From NCBI RefSeq assembly GCF_017573465.1, contig NZ_JAGEPF010000006.1, positions 124,001 through 188,000 on the forward strand: a stretch of DNA of 64,000 nucleotides, given 5' to 3'. A program made the position numbers and the translations under genes. Under the pieces are notes generated by a model. It was not told the origin of the DNA and searched no databases. It was given only the letters and a program-made list of their open reading frames with translations. The DNA is from Actinomadura violacea (GTDB lineage Bacteria; Actinomycetota; Actinomycetes; Streptosporangiales; Streptosporangiaceae). Positions within the stretch are counted from its first letter, which is position 1; every line of letters starts with the position of its first letter. This document shows, in pieces, positions 8,850-16,811 of the stretch.

Positions 8850-9863
8850 TCAGGGGGTGTCGAGGCGCTGGTTCGACTCGCCGAACACCCACGGCGACGT
8901 CTGAGCGATGAACCCGGAGGGGAACGCGGGCGCGAACCCGGTGGCCTCCTCCAGCCGCCCGGCCGCCTCGGCGGGCAGCTCGACGTCGAGCGTGCCGAGG
9001 TTGTCGGCGAGCTGCCCGGCGCTGCGGGCGCCGATGATCGGGTGGACGGCCCGCGACCGCGACCGCACCCAGGCGAGCGCCACCTGCGACGGGGTGGCGC
9101 CCAGCTCGTCCGCGACCGCCTGGACCTCCTTGGCGACGCGGTGGTCGTGGTCGCTGATCCGGGCGGCGTCGAGGCGGCCGCCCTGGGCGGGTGAACCGCC
9201 GGTGTACTTGCCGGACAGCACGCCCCCGCCCAGCGGGCTCCACGCCGCCACGGACATCCCGAACGACTCGGCCATCGGCAGCAGCTCCGTCTCGATGTCC
9301 CGGTTCAGCAGGCTGTACGGCACCTGCAGGCCCGCGAACGGCGTCCAGCCGCGCCACTCGGCCAGCGTGTTCGCGCGGGCGGCGACCCAGGCGGGCGCGT
9401 CGGAGATCCCGACGTAAAGGATCTTCCCGGCGCGGACGGCGTCGTCCAGCGCGCGCATCGTCTCCTCGACCGGGGTGTGCCGGTCCCACATGTGCACCCA
9501 GTAGACGTCGATGCGGTCGGTGCGGAGCCGCCGCAGGCTCGTCTCCAGCGACGCCGTGAGGTTCTTGCGGTGGTTGCCCGCCGCGTTGGGGTCGGCGCCG
9601 TCGCGCGACACCGTGTACTTGGTGGCGAGGACGAACCGGTCCCGGCGCCCGTGCAGCAGCTCGCCGAGGAACTCCTCGCTGGCGCCGCCCCGGTAGTTGA
9701 TCGCCGTGTCGACGACGTTGCCGCCCGCGTCGGCGTAGGCGTCCAGGATCCGGCCGCATTCGGGCAGCGGCGCCCCGACGCCGCCCTGCTCGCCGAACGT
9801 CATCGCGCCCAGGAACAGCTCGGAGACCCGAAGGCCGGTCCGGCCGAACAGTCGGTAGCGCAT
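8850..9863 (-). CDS. Aldo/keto reductase
   Basis: This 337-residue TIM-barrel NADPH-dependent oxidoreductase reduces aldehydes or ketones. Visible motifs are FLGAMTFGE at the N-terminus, the catalytic Asp/Tyr region VDTAINYRGG, the Lys region LATKYTV, the His region VYWVHMWDRHTP, and the cofactor-binding C-terminus with HPIIGARSAGQL. A very strong ribosome site (AAGGAGG) precedes the ATG at 9863. It stands alone, converging with the exporter operon. The natural substrate cannot be assigned. Confidence 0.9.
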   Translation of the reverse strand: MRYRLFGRTGLRVSELFLGAMTFGEQGGVGAPLPECGRILDAYADAGGNVVDTAINYRGGASEEFLGELLHGRRDRFVLATKYTVSRDGADPNAAGNHRKNLTASLETSLRRLRTDRIDVYWVHMWDRHTPVEETMRALDDAVRAGKILYVGISDAPAWVAARANTLAEWRGWTPFAGLQVPYSLLNRDIETELLPMAESFGMSVAAWSPLGGGVLSGKYTGGSPAQGGRLDAARISDHDHRVAKEVQAVADELGATPSQVALAWVRSRSRAVHPIIGARSAGQLADNLGTLDVELPAEAAGRLEEATGFAPAFPSGFIAQTSPWVFGESNQRLDTP

Positions 9864-9960
9864 TATCGTCCTCCTTCACGCGACCGCTCGAGATGGGTCG
9901 CTTCCACCGGACCGACGAAATGGGGCGGCCGGATGTGACGGGTCTGGACAACTCGTCGCG

Positions 9961-9992
9961 CCGGTTCTACTTTGAGGACCGGTTCACTTTGA
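9961..9992. repeat. Direct repeat in the 319-base gap 9864-10182
   Basis: CCGGTTCTACTTTGA (9961-9975) is followed at 9979 by CCGGTTCACTTTGA, an 18-base period with a one-base indel. The gap holds no convincing gene. It separates the divergent aldo/keto reductase and XRE-type genes, so this repeat is the most likely regulator site in it. Nothing else in the gap was recognised. Confidence 0.4.
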
Positions 9993-10182
9993 CGGCGATC
10001 GCGCTCGGCGGCCGATGATGCGGCGGAGGACAATGGTGGGTTGAGATCGTGGCGATGACACGGGCACATCGATCGCAACGCACCCCGAACTTGGGCTCCC
10101 GCAATGGCTGACGAATCGGTGAACGACCCGCCTCTCCCGGGTTACGGAAAACTGACCTCGCATTCCGGTCTGGGCCGGTGGC

Positions 10183-11412
10183 ATGGCGCGTCGTGAACGC
10201 CCGCTGGACCCGGCGGCCGGGCCGCTGGAGTCGTTCGCGCATGATCTCCGCGCACTGCGGGTCGCCGCAGGCGAGCCGACCTACCGACAATTGGCGCAAA
10301 TCGCCGGATACAGCGCCTCGACATTGTCGGAAGCCGCCAGCGGAGTCCGGCTGCCGACGTTATCGGTGACGCTCGCCTTTGTCGGCGCATGCTCGGGCGA
10401 CACCCAGGCGTGGGAGCACCGGTGGAAAGAGGTCAACGAGGCCGTCCGGGCGGCGGGCGGAACGGCGCCCTGCCCCGCCGACGAGGGCGGCGAATCCCCG
10501 GCCGAACGGGAGATCCTCGAACCGGACGTGCCGGACGGGCCCGCCCCGCCGCCGGTCCGGCGTGAATTCCATCCGATCATCATCGGCCCGGCCCGGGCCG
10601 GCCGGACCAGGCGGAACATCGCCGCGATCACCGCGGCCTGCGCCCTCGCGGCGGGCCTGTTCGCCGTCGGGCTGAACCTCGGCGGAGGCGGCGGGCACGG
10701 GCGCGCCGGCGGCTGCCCCGCCCTCGCCAGGAACCCGAGGTTCACCGCCACCGCGTACGGCGACGGCGCGCACGTCCTGGCCGGCGCCGGGCCCGACCGG
10801 CCCGAGGTCGCGACGTACCCGGCGGGATGCGTCCTCGGGTTCACCGGCTTCTGCATCGGCGCCAAGGTCACCGACCGCACCGCGGGGATCCCCGACACCC
10901 GCTGGTTCATCCTCCCGGACGGGCACGTCGTCGCCTCCGCCGCCGTGCACGGCAACCCGCCGGCGCGCCTCGCGCCGTCCGCCTGCGCCGGCGCGCGGCC
11001 GGCGCCGGAGCGGCTGTCGCTGAAGGCCGCCGGCGCGCCGTCGCCGGACCCCCGCGTGGTGCTCACCGCGGCGGGCCCGAACGTGCAGATCGTCGGCTTC
11101 GCCGCCTACTACGCCGCCGATCCGGCCAGCCCGGAGCTGCGCCTGTGGCACCAGATCGGGATGATCGGCCAGGCCACCCCGAGCCTGTCGGTCACCTGGC
11201 GGCCCGACCGGCTGCCGGCCCCGCTGCGCGGCGGCGACCGCGTCCTCGTCGCGGCGGTCGCCTGCCTCGGCGGCGGCGACTCCGGCTACGCCGCGTCCGT
11301 CGCCTCGCTGCGGCTGCCCGCCCCGCGGGCCGGCGCGTCGCTCGCGTCGCCGTCCACGACGGTCGACCAGTCGGCGCGCCAGGCGGCCTGCAAGTACCCC
11401 AGCGCGTCCTGA
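10183..11412 (+). CDS. XRE-type helix-turn-helix protein with membrane anchor and extracytoplasmic domain
   Basis: The 409-residue protein starts with an XRE/Cro HTH (about residues 18-75, including TYRQLAQIAGYSASTLSEA). A Pro/Glu-rich linker follows, then one transmembrane helix (about 145-168, ending in a glycine run) and a large outer domain of about 235 residues containing several Cys. This layout, with cytoplasmic HTH and outer sensor, is common in actinomycetes but poorly characterised. The ATG at 10183 has only a weak ribosome site. The outer domain has no family I can name. It may sense the envelope and regulate the secreted cell-wall enzymes downstream, but that rests only on position. 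Confidence 0.75.
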   Translation: MARRERPLDPAAGPLESFAHDLRALRVAAGEPTYRQLAQIAGYSASTLSEAASGVRLPTLSVTLAFVGACSGDTQAWEHRWKEVNEAVRAAGGTAPCPADEGGESPAEREILEPDVPDGPAPPPVRREFHPIIIGPARAGRTRRNIAAITAACALAAGLFAVGLNLGGGGGHGRAGGCPALARNPRFTATAYGDGAHVLAGAGPDRPEVATYPAGCVLGFTGFCIGAKVTDRTAGIPDTRWFILPDGHVVASAAVHGNPPARLAPSACAGARPAPERLSLKAAGAPSPDPRVVLTAAGPNVQIVGFAAYYAADPASPELRLWHQIGMIGQATPSLSVTWRPDRLPAPLRGGDRVLVAAVACLGGGDSGYAASVASLRLPAPRAGASLASPSTTVDQSARQAACKYPSAS

Positions 11413-11515
11413 CGGGAGCGGCCCGCCGCGCCGCCCCGGTCCTCCCGGCGCCCTTCCACGCCTCTGGCGTCCTGAACAGGCTCTGACCTGCCCGAACAGG
11501 CACTGTGTACGGACC

Positions 11516-11551
11516 TGATTGATCCCCTTCGGCAGGTGTGTCGATCAATCA
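11516..11551. promoter_or_regulatory. Inverted repeat upstream of the secreted M15-like gene
   Basis: TGATTGATC (11516-11524) and GATCAATCA (11543-11551) form 9-base arms with an 18-base spacer, which suits a dimeric regulator more than a terminator. Just upstream, GAACAGGC is directly repeated at 11474 and 11494, 20 bases apart. Both lie in the 231-base gap before the gene at 11644. Confidence 0.45.
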
Positions 11552-11643
11552 ATGCGGCCGGTAGCAAGAGGGACGGTGAGCGGTCGACCCGGCTCCGGCC
11601 GGCCCGCGAACAGACCCCCCGCCCCACCGGAAGGAACCACCGC

Positions 11644-12513
11644 ATGACGATGACGAGGACCCGGGCCGCCTTCACCGGCCTGCTCGCGGCGTTCGCGGTC
11701 ACGGGCGCACTGGCGGCAGGCGCGGCGCAGGCGTCGGCCGCCCCGGCAGCGCCCGCCCAGCCCGCCGCGCTGCCCGCCGTCAACATGGAGGCCACCGTCC
11801 TGGCCGCGCAGATCGACCCGCGCCGCGCCGACGACACCCTGACCCCGGGCGCGAAGGCGTCCGTGCTCGCCGTCGAGCAGGCCCTGCAGGCGAAGAACCT
11901 GCTGGACGCCCGCTGGGTCGACGGCTACTTCGGCACCGAGACGATCTCCGCGTACGCGGCCTACCAGCGCTCCCTCGGCTACAGCGGGCTCGCCGCCAAC
12001 GGGCTGCCCGGCGCGACGTCGCTCGCCGAGCTCGGGCAGGGCCGCTACACCGTCACCCACAAGATCGGCCCGGGCGCGAAGGTCCAGCGCGACGGGTACA
12101 CCGTCGACGCCCGCACGCAGGCGATGCTCACCGAGGCCGAACGGCTGCTCGGCTTCAAGCTCGTCCTGTCGCAGGGCTCCTACAACCCCGGCGGCGACCC
12201 GAGCTCGGCCGGCACCCACGACGGCGGCGGCGTCGTCGACATCAGCGTCACCGGGATGTCCGCCGCGACCCGCACCTCCGTGGCGCGCGCGCTGCGCCAG
12301 GTCGGGTTCGCCGCGTGGGTCCGCAACCCGAACCAGGGCGACTGGCCGTGGCACATCCACGCCGCCGCGATCAGCGACACCGACCTGTCCAGCCAGGCCC
12401 AGCACCAGACCGGCGACTACTACCTCGGCCTGAACGGCCTGGCGAACCGGGCCCCGGACGACGGGCCCCGCATCCCCATCCAGACCTGGGAGGAGTACCA
12501 GCGCACCCACTGA
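11644..12513 (+). CDS. Secreted peptidoglycan-binding protein with M15-type peptidase domain
   Basis: The 289-residue protein starts with a Sec signal peptide (cleavage probably after AQASA, about residue 32). A PG_binding_1-like domain follows (about 65-125, with VDGYFGTETISAYAAYQRS). The C-terminal domain looks like a D-Ala-D-Ala carboxypeptidase of the M15 fold (about 140-260), with SAGTHDGGGVVDISV and WPWHIH supplying the expected zinc-binding His/Asp/His set. It should act on wall peptides outside the cell. The ATG follows GGAAGG. Two more secreted wall-directed genes follow closely on the same strand (50 and 13 bases apart), suggesting one transcript. Confidence 0.85.
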   Translation: MTMTRTRAAFTGLLAAFAVTGALAAGAAQASAAPAAPAQPAALPAVNMEATVLAAQIDPRRADDTLTPGAKASVLAVEQALQAKNLLDARWVDGYFGTETISAYAAYQRSLGYSGLAANGLPGATSLAELGQGRYTVTHKIGPGAKVQRDGYTVDARTQAMLTEAERLLGFKLVLSQGSYNPGGDPSSAGTHDGGGVVDISVTGMSAATRTSVARALRQVGFAAWVRNPNQGDWPWHIHAAAISDTDLSSQAQHQTGDYYLGLNGLANRAPDDGPRIPIQTWEEYQRTH

Positions 12514-12563
12514 CCGGGCGCCTCAGGCACCCCCACCCCCTCGATCACTTCGGAGAGGAAAAC

Positions 12564-13370
12564 ATGCCGCATCTGAAGAAGTCCCTCACCGTCGCCGGCG
12601 CCGCGCTGGCCCTCACCGCCCCCCTCGTCGCGACCGGTTCGCCCGCCTACGCGGCGGCCCGCGACGGCGCCTGCGACGGCGGCGAGTTCTGCTACTACTA
12701 CAACAGCAACGAGGCCGGCTCGATCTCCGACTTCACCACCTCGATCGGCGACTACGGCACCACCCAGCCGTCCTGCTACGACTTCAAGGGCGCCGGGAAC
12801 GGCAAGGGCCTCTGCGTCAAGAACAACGCGGCGTCGGTGTGGAACCGCACCAGCCACACGGTGCGGGTCTACTACAACAGCAACTACGGCGGCGCGCACC
12901 AGGACTTCGCGGCCGGCGCGAAGGGCAACCTCAACTCGACGCTCAAGAACAACAACGCCTCCCACCAGATCCTCGACGGGTCGGGGCAGGCGCCGCGCAA
13001 CGACTACGACGGGAACGCGCGCGGGTTCGCGCAGAACAACTGCACCGCGTTCGCGGCGTGGCGGATCGCGAGCCGGCTCGGCGTCCCGAGCTTCAGCAAC
13101 TCGTGGAAGACCACCTGGGGCAACGCCGGCACCTGGGACGACGCCGCCCGCCGGGTCGGCGTGACCGTCAACAAGACGCCGTCGGTCGGCGCGATCGCCG
13201 TCAACGACGTCCACAAGGTCGGCCACGTCGCCTACGTCAACCGGGTCTACTCCGACGGCTCGTTCGACGTCGAGGAGTACAACTGGAACAACCCGCTCGC
13301 CTACGGCACGCGCTCGCACGTGCACGTGAGCAACGCCCAGGCCGACTTCCAGTGGATGCTCCACTTCTGA
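12564..13370 (+). CDS. Secreted I36-domain plus CHAP-domain amidase/peptidase
   Basis: This is a 268-residue exported protein with signal peptide cleavage probably after SPAYA. Residues about 33-140 form a peptidase-inhibitor-I36/beta-gamma-crystallin-like module (DGGEFCYYYNSNEAGSISDF and later YYNSNYGG). The C-terminal CHAP domain (about 150-268) has the catalytic Cys in NNCTAFAAWR and His in VGHVAYVNRVY. CHAP enzymes cleave peptidoglycan amide bonds. The start follows GGAGAGGA. Its I36 module is nearly identical to that of the next gene, including a 70-base stretch with no mismatch. The I36 part may bind or protect the wall rather than inhibit peptidases. Confidence 0.87.
   Translation: MPHLKKSLTVAGAALALTAPLVATGSPAYAAARDGACDGGEFCYYYNSNEAGSISDFTTSIGDYGTTQPSCYDFKGAGNGKGLCVKNNAASVWNRTSHTVRVYYNSNYGGAHQDFAAGAKGNLNSTLKNNNASHQILDGSGQAPRNDYDGNARGFAQNNCTAFAAWRIASRLGVPSFSNSWKTTWGNAGTWDDAARRVGVTVNKTPSVGAIAVNDVHKVGHVAYVNRVYSDGSFDVEEYNWNNPLAYGTRSHVHVSNAQADFQWMLHF
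12819..12888 (+). repeat. 70-base exact direct repeat, copy 1
   Basis: These 70 bases inside the I36 module of the CHAP gene are identical to 13639-13708 in the following gene, an offset of 820 bases. Flanking parts of the module also match at most positions. Codon-level identity this high points to recent duplication or gene conversion. Confidence 0.85.
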
Positions 13371-13383
13371 GAGGCGGCCGGAC

Positions 13384-14313
13384 ATGAGCGTTCGCGCAAG
13401 GGTGATCGGCGCCGTGACCGCCGTGGTGACGGTGCTCGCGGGAGTCGTGGCGGTGGCCGGGCCGGCGTCCGCCGCGTCCCGTGACGGCTCCTGCGACAGC
13501 GGCGAGTTCTGCTACTACTTCAACAGCAACGAGGCCGGGTCGATCTCGGACTTCACCGGCTCCCTGGACGACTACGGGACGACCCAGCCGACGTGCTACG
13601 AGTTCAAGGGCGCGGGCAACGGCAAGGGCGTCTGCGTGAAGAACAACGCGGCGTCGGTGTGGAACCGCACCAGCCACACGGTGCGGGTCTACTACAACAG
13701 CAACTACGCCGGCTCCTACCAGGACTTCGCCGCCGGGGCGAAGGGCAACCTCAACGCCACCCTGAAGAACAACAACGCCTCCCACCAGATCCTGGTGTCG
13801 CAGCCCAGCGGCTGCAAGACCGACGGATCCAACACCACGCTCCCGTCCTCGATCCTGGTGTACCGGGTCGGCCTCGGCCGCGTGGACCGGGTCGACTTCA
13901 AGACCTACGTCAAGAACGTCCTCCCGAACGAGTGGATCTCCAGCTGGCCGAGCGCCTCGCTCGACGCCGGGGCGATGGCCGTGAAGAGCTACGCCTGGTA
14001 CTGGGCGCTGCACTCGACCCGCAAGACCTCGGGCGGGGCGTGCTACGACGTCCGGGACGACACGGGCGACCAGGTGTACCGGCCGTCGTCGGCGGTGTCG
14101 TCGACGTCCGCCGCCGTCGACCGCACGTGGTCGACGCGGATGACCCGCAGCGGCAACATCCTGATGGCCCACTACTGCTCCACCACGACCGCCTGCGGCG
14201 CGTGGGTGGACGGGAACTGGATGTCGCAGTACGGCTCGCGCGACATGGCGAACGCCGGCTCGGACTTCCGGGCGATCCTCCGCCACTACTACCGGGACAT
14301 CGTCCTGTCCTGA
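13384..14313 (+). CDS. Secreted I36-domain plus SpoIID/LytB-domain protein
   Basis: The 309-residue protein has a signal peptide (cleavage near PASAA, residue 32) and an I36 module (about 33-140) almost identical to its neighbour's. A SpoIID/LytB domain follows (about 150-305, with VDFKTYVKNVLPNEWISSWP and AMAVKSYAWYWA). SpoIID relatives are lytic transglycosylases or amidase enhancers acting on glycan strands. It starts 13 bases after the CHAP gene, so co-expression is likely. The pair therefore carries one targeting module on two different wall-cleaving domains. Confidence 0.87.
   Translation: MSVRARVIGAVTAVVTVLAGVVAVAGPASAASRDGSCDSGEFCYYFNSNEAGSISDFTGSLDDYGTTQPTCYEFKGAGNGKGVCVKNNAASVWNRTSHTVRVYYNSNYAGSYQDFAAGAKGNLNATLKNNNASHQILVSQPSGCKTDGSNTTLPSSILVYRVGLGRVDRVDFKTYVKNVLPNEWISSWPSASLDAGAMAVKSYAWYWALHSTRKTSGGACYDVRDDTGDQVYRPSSAVSSTSAAVDRTWSTRMTRSGNILMAHYCSTTTACGAWVDGNWMSQYGSRDMANAGSDFRAILRHYYRDIVLS
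13639..13708 (+). repeat. 70-base exact direct repeat, copy 2
   Basis: Second copy of the repeat at 12819-12888, in the same reading frame and the same place in the I36 module of the SpoIID-domain gene. Confidence 0.85.
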
Positions 14314-14329
14314 CGGTCCCTCCCCGCAA

Positions 14330-14364
14330 GGCGGGGTGCCGGGCGGCCCACCCGGCACCCCGCC
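14330..14364. terminator. Perfect 14-base hairpin between converging genes
   Basis: GGCGGGGTGCCGGG and CCCGGCACCCCGCC pair perfectly around a 7-base loop. It follows the SpoIID-domain gene and faces the end of the membrane-protein gene at 14397, so it can stop transcription from both sides. Confidence 0.75.
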
Positions 14365-14396
14365 GCCGCATGCCCGCTTAAGGGCGGCCGGTGGGG

Positions 14397-15383
14397 TCAG
14401 GGCGCGGACGGGGCGCCGGAGCCGGCGGTCGGGGTCGGGGCGGGCGCGGTCGGGGGGCTCGCCGGCCGGTCGTCCTCGGTCGGCTTGGGGCCGGCGAAGA
14501 GCACGACCTGGCCGGGCGCCCAGAGGACGGCGTCGTGCACGTACCAGTTCCCGGGCACCTGCCCCGGGTAGCGCGCCACGCTCTCGTTGCCCACCATGAC
14601 CCGGTACTCGGGCACGGTGATGTGCCGCTGCTTCAGCGCGGCCAGCACCTCCGACACGGGACGCTTGCGGAACACCATCCCGTGCATGGCCTCGCCGCGC
14701 GCGTCCGCCCGGTTGCTGCTCTGGTACTGCTCGCCGGGACGCGCCGCGCGCCCGAAGACGATCTGGGCGCTGCCGGTGTAGCCGATCCGGATCCGCACCC
14801 CCACCGTGCAGTCGTCCCCGCCGCTCGCGACCTCGCAGGCGCCCTTGACCCGGATCTCGGAGACGTCGCCGGGGCGGGTCCCCTCGCTGGTGCCCTCCAT
14901 CACGACGGTGCCGACGACCGTGGGCGAGGAGGGCACCAGCTTCAGGTCGACGTCCAGGCCGTGCGCGGCGAACTCCTTCCTGTACCGCGCGGGGTCGGCG
15001 TACGGGTCGCGGATCCGCACGTCGATGTAGTGGCCCTTGCGGGTGAAGGTGAGCGCGGCGGCCAGCTGGACCCGCGGGTGCGCGCCCCCGGACGGCGCGT
15101 GCCCTCCCGGGTCGCCGGAGCCCCCCGGCCGGGCGACGAGCACCGCGGCGACGGTCGCGGCGGCGACGCCGGTGGCCAGCAGCGGCAGCCCGATGGCGAG
15201 GCGGCGGCGCGCCCGGCGCGGGGCCGGGACGGCGGCGGTGTCGGCGGGCTCGGCGGTGTCGGCGGGTGCGAGCATGATCCGCCCGGCGAGGTCGGCGGCG
15301 GTGTCGTCGGTGAGCAGGTCGGCGGCGGTGTCGTCGGTGACGGGGGCGATGCGGCCGACGAGCCGGTCGATGTCGTGGTTCAT
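14397..15383 (-). CDS. Membrane-anchored protein paired with an ECF sigma factor
   Basis: The 328-residue protein has a cytoplasmic N-terminus of about 60 residues, one transmembrane helix (LAIGLPLLATGVAAATVAAV, about 62-82) and an extracytoplasmic domain ending in a Pro/Thr-rich tail. This arrangement and its position behind a sigma gene suggest a membrane sensor or anti-sigma role, but no zinc-binding anti-sigma motif is visible. The N-terminus holds a tandem repeat of TDDTAADLL. The ATG overlaps the stop of the sigma gene (ATGA) and has GGAGA upstream, so the two are translationally coupled. Confidence 0.7.
   Translation of the reverse strand: MNHDIDRLVGRIAPVTDDTAADLLTDDTAADLAGRIMLAPADTAEPADTAAVPAPRRARRRLAIGLPLLATGVAAATVAAVLVARPGGSGDPGGHAPSGGAHPRVQLAAALTFTRKGHYIDVRIRDPYADPARYRKEFAAHGLDVDLKLVPSSPTVVGTVVMEGTSEGTRPGDVSEIRVKGACEVASGGDDCTVGVRIRIGYTGSAQIVFGRAARPGEQYQSSNRADARGEAMHGMVFRKRPVSEVLAALKQRHITVPEYRVMVGNESVARYPGQVPGNWYVHDAVLWAPGQVVLFAGPKPTEDDRPASPPTAPAPTPTAGSGAPSAP
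15289..15340 (-). repeat. 27-base tandem repeat in the membrane-protein gene
   Basis: Two copies, with starts at 15289 and 15316, share about 25 identical bases and encode TDDTAADL twice at the N-terminus of the anti-sigma-like protein. Replication slippage could vary the copy number without shifting the frame. Confidence 0.6.
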
Positions 15384-15970
15384 GCGCGTTCTCCGTTGAT
15401 GGCCGCTGCGGGCAGTGCGTGGGCGTGCGGGACGGGCGCCTCGTGCCGGTCGAGGGCGCGGGCGAGCCGGCGGCGGGCCCGGTGCAGCCGGATCCGGACC
15501 GCGTTGCGCGAGCAGCCGAGCACGGCGGCGATCTCGGCGCGGTCCAGGCCCTCCCAGCCGACGAGCGCCAGCAGCTCCCGGTCGTCGTCGGACAACTCGC
15601 CGAACGCCGCCGCGATCGCCGCGAGGTCCCCTTCGGGCGCGGCCGGGCGGTGCGCGGCGAGGTCGGTCCGCAGCCGCCCGGCGAGGTCGCCGACCAGCGC
15701 GGACCTGCGGCGCTCGCCCCGGTGGTGGTTCGCCAGGACGCGGCGGGCGACGCCGTACAGCCACGGCTTCGCCGCGTCGCCGGGCGGGACGTCGTCCAGC
15801 CGCCGCCAGGCGATCAGGAAGGTCTCGGCGAGCACGTCGGCCGCGTCCTGCGGGTCGGCGGTGCGCCGCAGCGCGTAGCCGAGGATCCGGGCGCGGTGGG
15901 CCGCGTAGACGGACTCGAAGCGGTGTCGCCGTTCGTCGGGTGGTCGTGGAGCCTCGGGGCTGGGCGGCAC
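15380..15970 (-). CDS. ECF-family RNA polymerase sigma factor
   Basis: The 196-residue protein has sigma region 2 (FESVYAAHRARILGYALRR, then DAADVLAETFLIAWRRLDDV) and region 4 (LSDDDRELLALVGWEGLDRAEIAAVLGCSRNAVR). There is no C-terminal extension. The GTG at 15970 was chosen for its GAGGAAG ribosome site; an in-frame ATG 42 bases upstream is less well placed. Its gene overlaps that of a single-pass membrane protein, probably its regulator. Promoter targets are unknown. Confidence 0.88.
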   Translation of the reverse strand: MPPSPEAPRPPDERRHRFESVYAAHRARILGYALRRTADPQDAADVLAETFLIAWRRLDDVPPGDAAKPWLYGVARRVLANHHRGERRRSALVGDLAGRLRTDLAAHRPAAPEGDLAAIAAAFGELSDDDRELLALVGWEGLDRAEIAAVLGCSRNAVRIRLHRARRRLARALDRHEAPVPHAHALPAAAINGERA

Positions 15971-16057
15971 GTGACTTCCTCTCGCCGTGGGGGGACCGGA
16001 CGACCACCACATGTCCGCATAAGGCCGAGCATTTCACCGCCGCGCCCCGGCGCCCGC

Positions 16058-16108
16058 GCGGCCGCGGCGCCCGTGCGGCCGCGGCGCCCGTGCGGCCGCG
16101 GCGCCCCC
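16058..16108. repeat. Three 17-base tandem repeats upstream of the LexA-like gene
   Basis: The unit GCGGCCGCGGCGCCCGT occurs at 16058 and 16075, with a third copy at 16092 that differs in its last two bases. Each contains the 8-base palindrome GCGGCCGC. The array ends 13 bases before the GTG of the LexA-like gene and so falls in its promoter or leader. Confidence 0.7.
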
Positions 16109-16121
16109 TAGAATTCCGCAG

Positions 16122-16784
16122 GTGGCCGCCTATCACGATCATGATGCGTTCGAGGGCCTGGACACCTCGGCCCTGCCTCCGCGCCAGCAGCGGATCCTGG
16201 TCGCGATCCGGGACTGGGTCGTCCGGTACGGCTACCCGCCGAGCACCCGGCAGATCGGCGACGCCGTCGGGCTGCGGTCCGCGTCGTCGGTGTCGCGGCA
16301 CCTGGCGAGCCTGGAGGACAAGGGTTTCCTGCGCCGCGGCGCCGCGGTGGCCCGCCCGATCGACGTCCGGTCGTTCCTGCGGGACGGCCCCGCCGAGGCG
16401 CCCGCCGGCGACTCGGTGCCCGTCCCGGTCGTCGGCGACATCGCGGCGGGCGTGCCCATCACGGCCGAGCAGCACGCCGACGACACCCTGTCGCTGCCCC
16501 GCGAGCTGGTCGGGCGCGGCAACGTGTTCGCGCTGTGGGTGCGCGGCGACTCGATGATCGAGGCCGCGATCTGCGACGGGGACACCGTCGTGGTCCGGCA
16601 GCAGCCGGAGGCGCACTCGGGGCAGATCGTCGCCGCGATGATCGACGGCGAGGCCACCGTCAAGGTCTACCGGCGCCGCGACGGGCACGTCCTGCTGGAA
16701 CCCCGCAACCCCGCCTACGAGGTGATCGACGGCGACCGCGCGGTCATCCTGGGCATCGTCGTCTCGGTCCTGCGCAGCGTCTGA
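16122..16784 (+). CDS. LexA-like repressor/self-cleaving protease (paralogue)
   Basis: The 220-residue protein has a LexA winged helix (about 20-80: RQQRILVAIRDWVVRYGYPP, then STRQIGDAVGLRSASSVSRHL). The C-terminal S24 peptidase domain carries Ala-Gly in VVGDIAAGVPI, the Ser nucleophile in RGDSMIEAAICDGD and the catalytic Lys in GEATVKVYRR. All self-cleavage elements are therefore present. The N-terminal sequence differs clearly from the highly conserved actinobacterial SOS LexA (SMREIGEAVGL), so this is probably a second, specialised LexA-type regulator. GTG is the only plausible start, and no good ribosome site precedes it. Confidence 0.85.
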   Translation: MAAYHDHDAFEGLDTSALPPRQQRILVAIRDWVVRYGYPPSTRQIGDAVGLRSASSVSRHLASLEDKGFLRRGAAVARPIDVRSFLRDGPAEAPAGDSVPVPVVGDIAAGVPITAEQHADDTLSLPRELVGRGNVFALWVRGDSMIEAAICDGDTVVVRQQPEAHSGQIVAAMIDGEATVKVYRRRDGHVLLEPRNPAYEVIDGDRAVILGIVVSVLRSV

Positions 16785-16811
16785 GCCGTCCCGCCGCCGC
16801 ACGCCGCCGGA

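Noticed and set aside
9961..9992. GGTTC direct repeats as a PHO box
   Set aside because: Period is 18 bases; kept only as an unassigned direct repeat.
11474..11501. GAACAGGC direct repeats as a second PHO box
   Set aside because: Spacing is 20 bases, not a multiple of 11, and the GTTCACC heptamer is absent.
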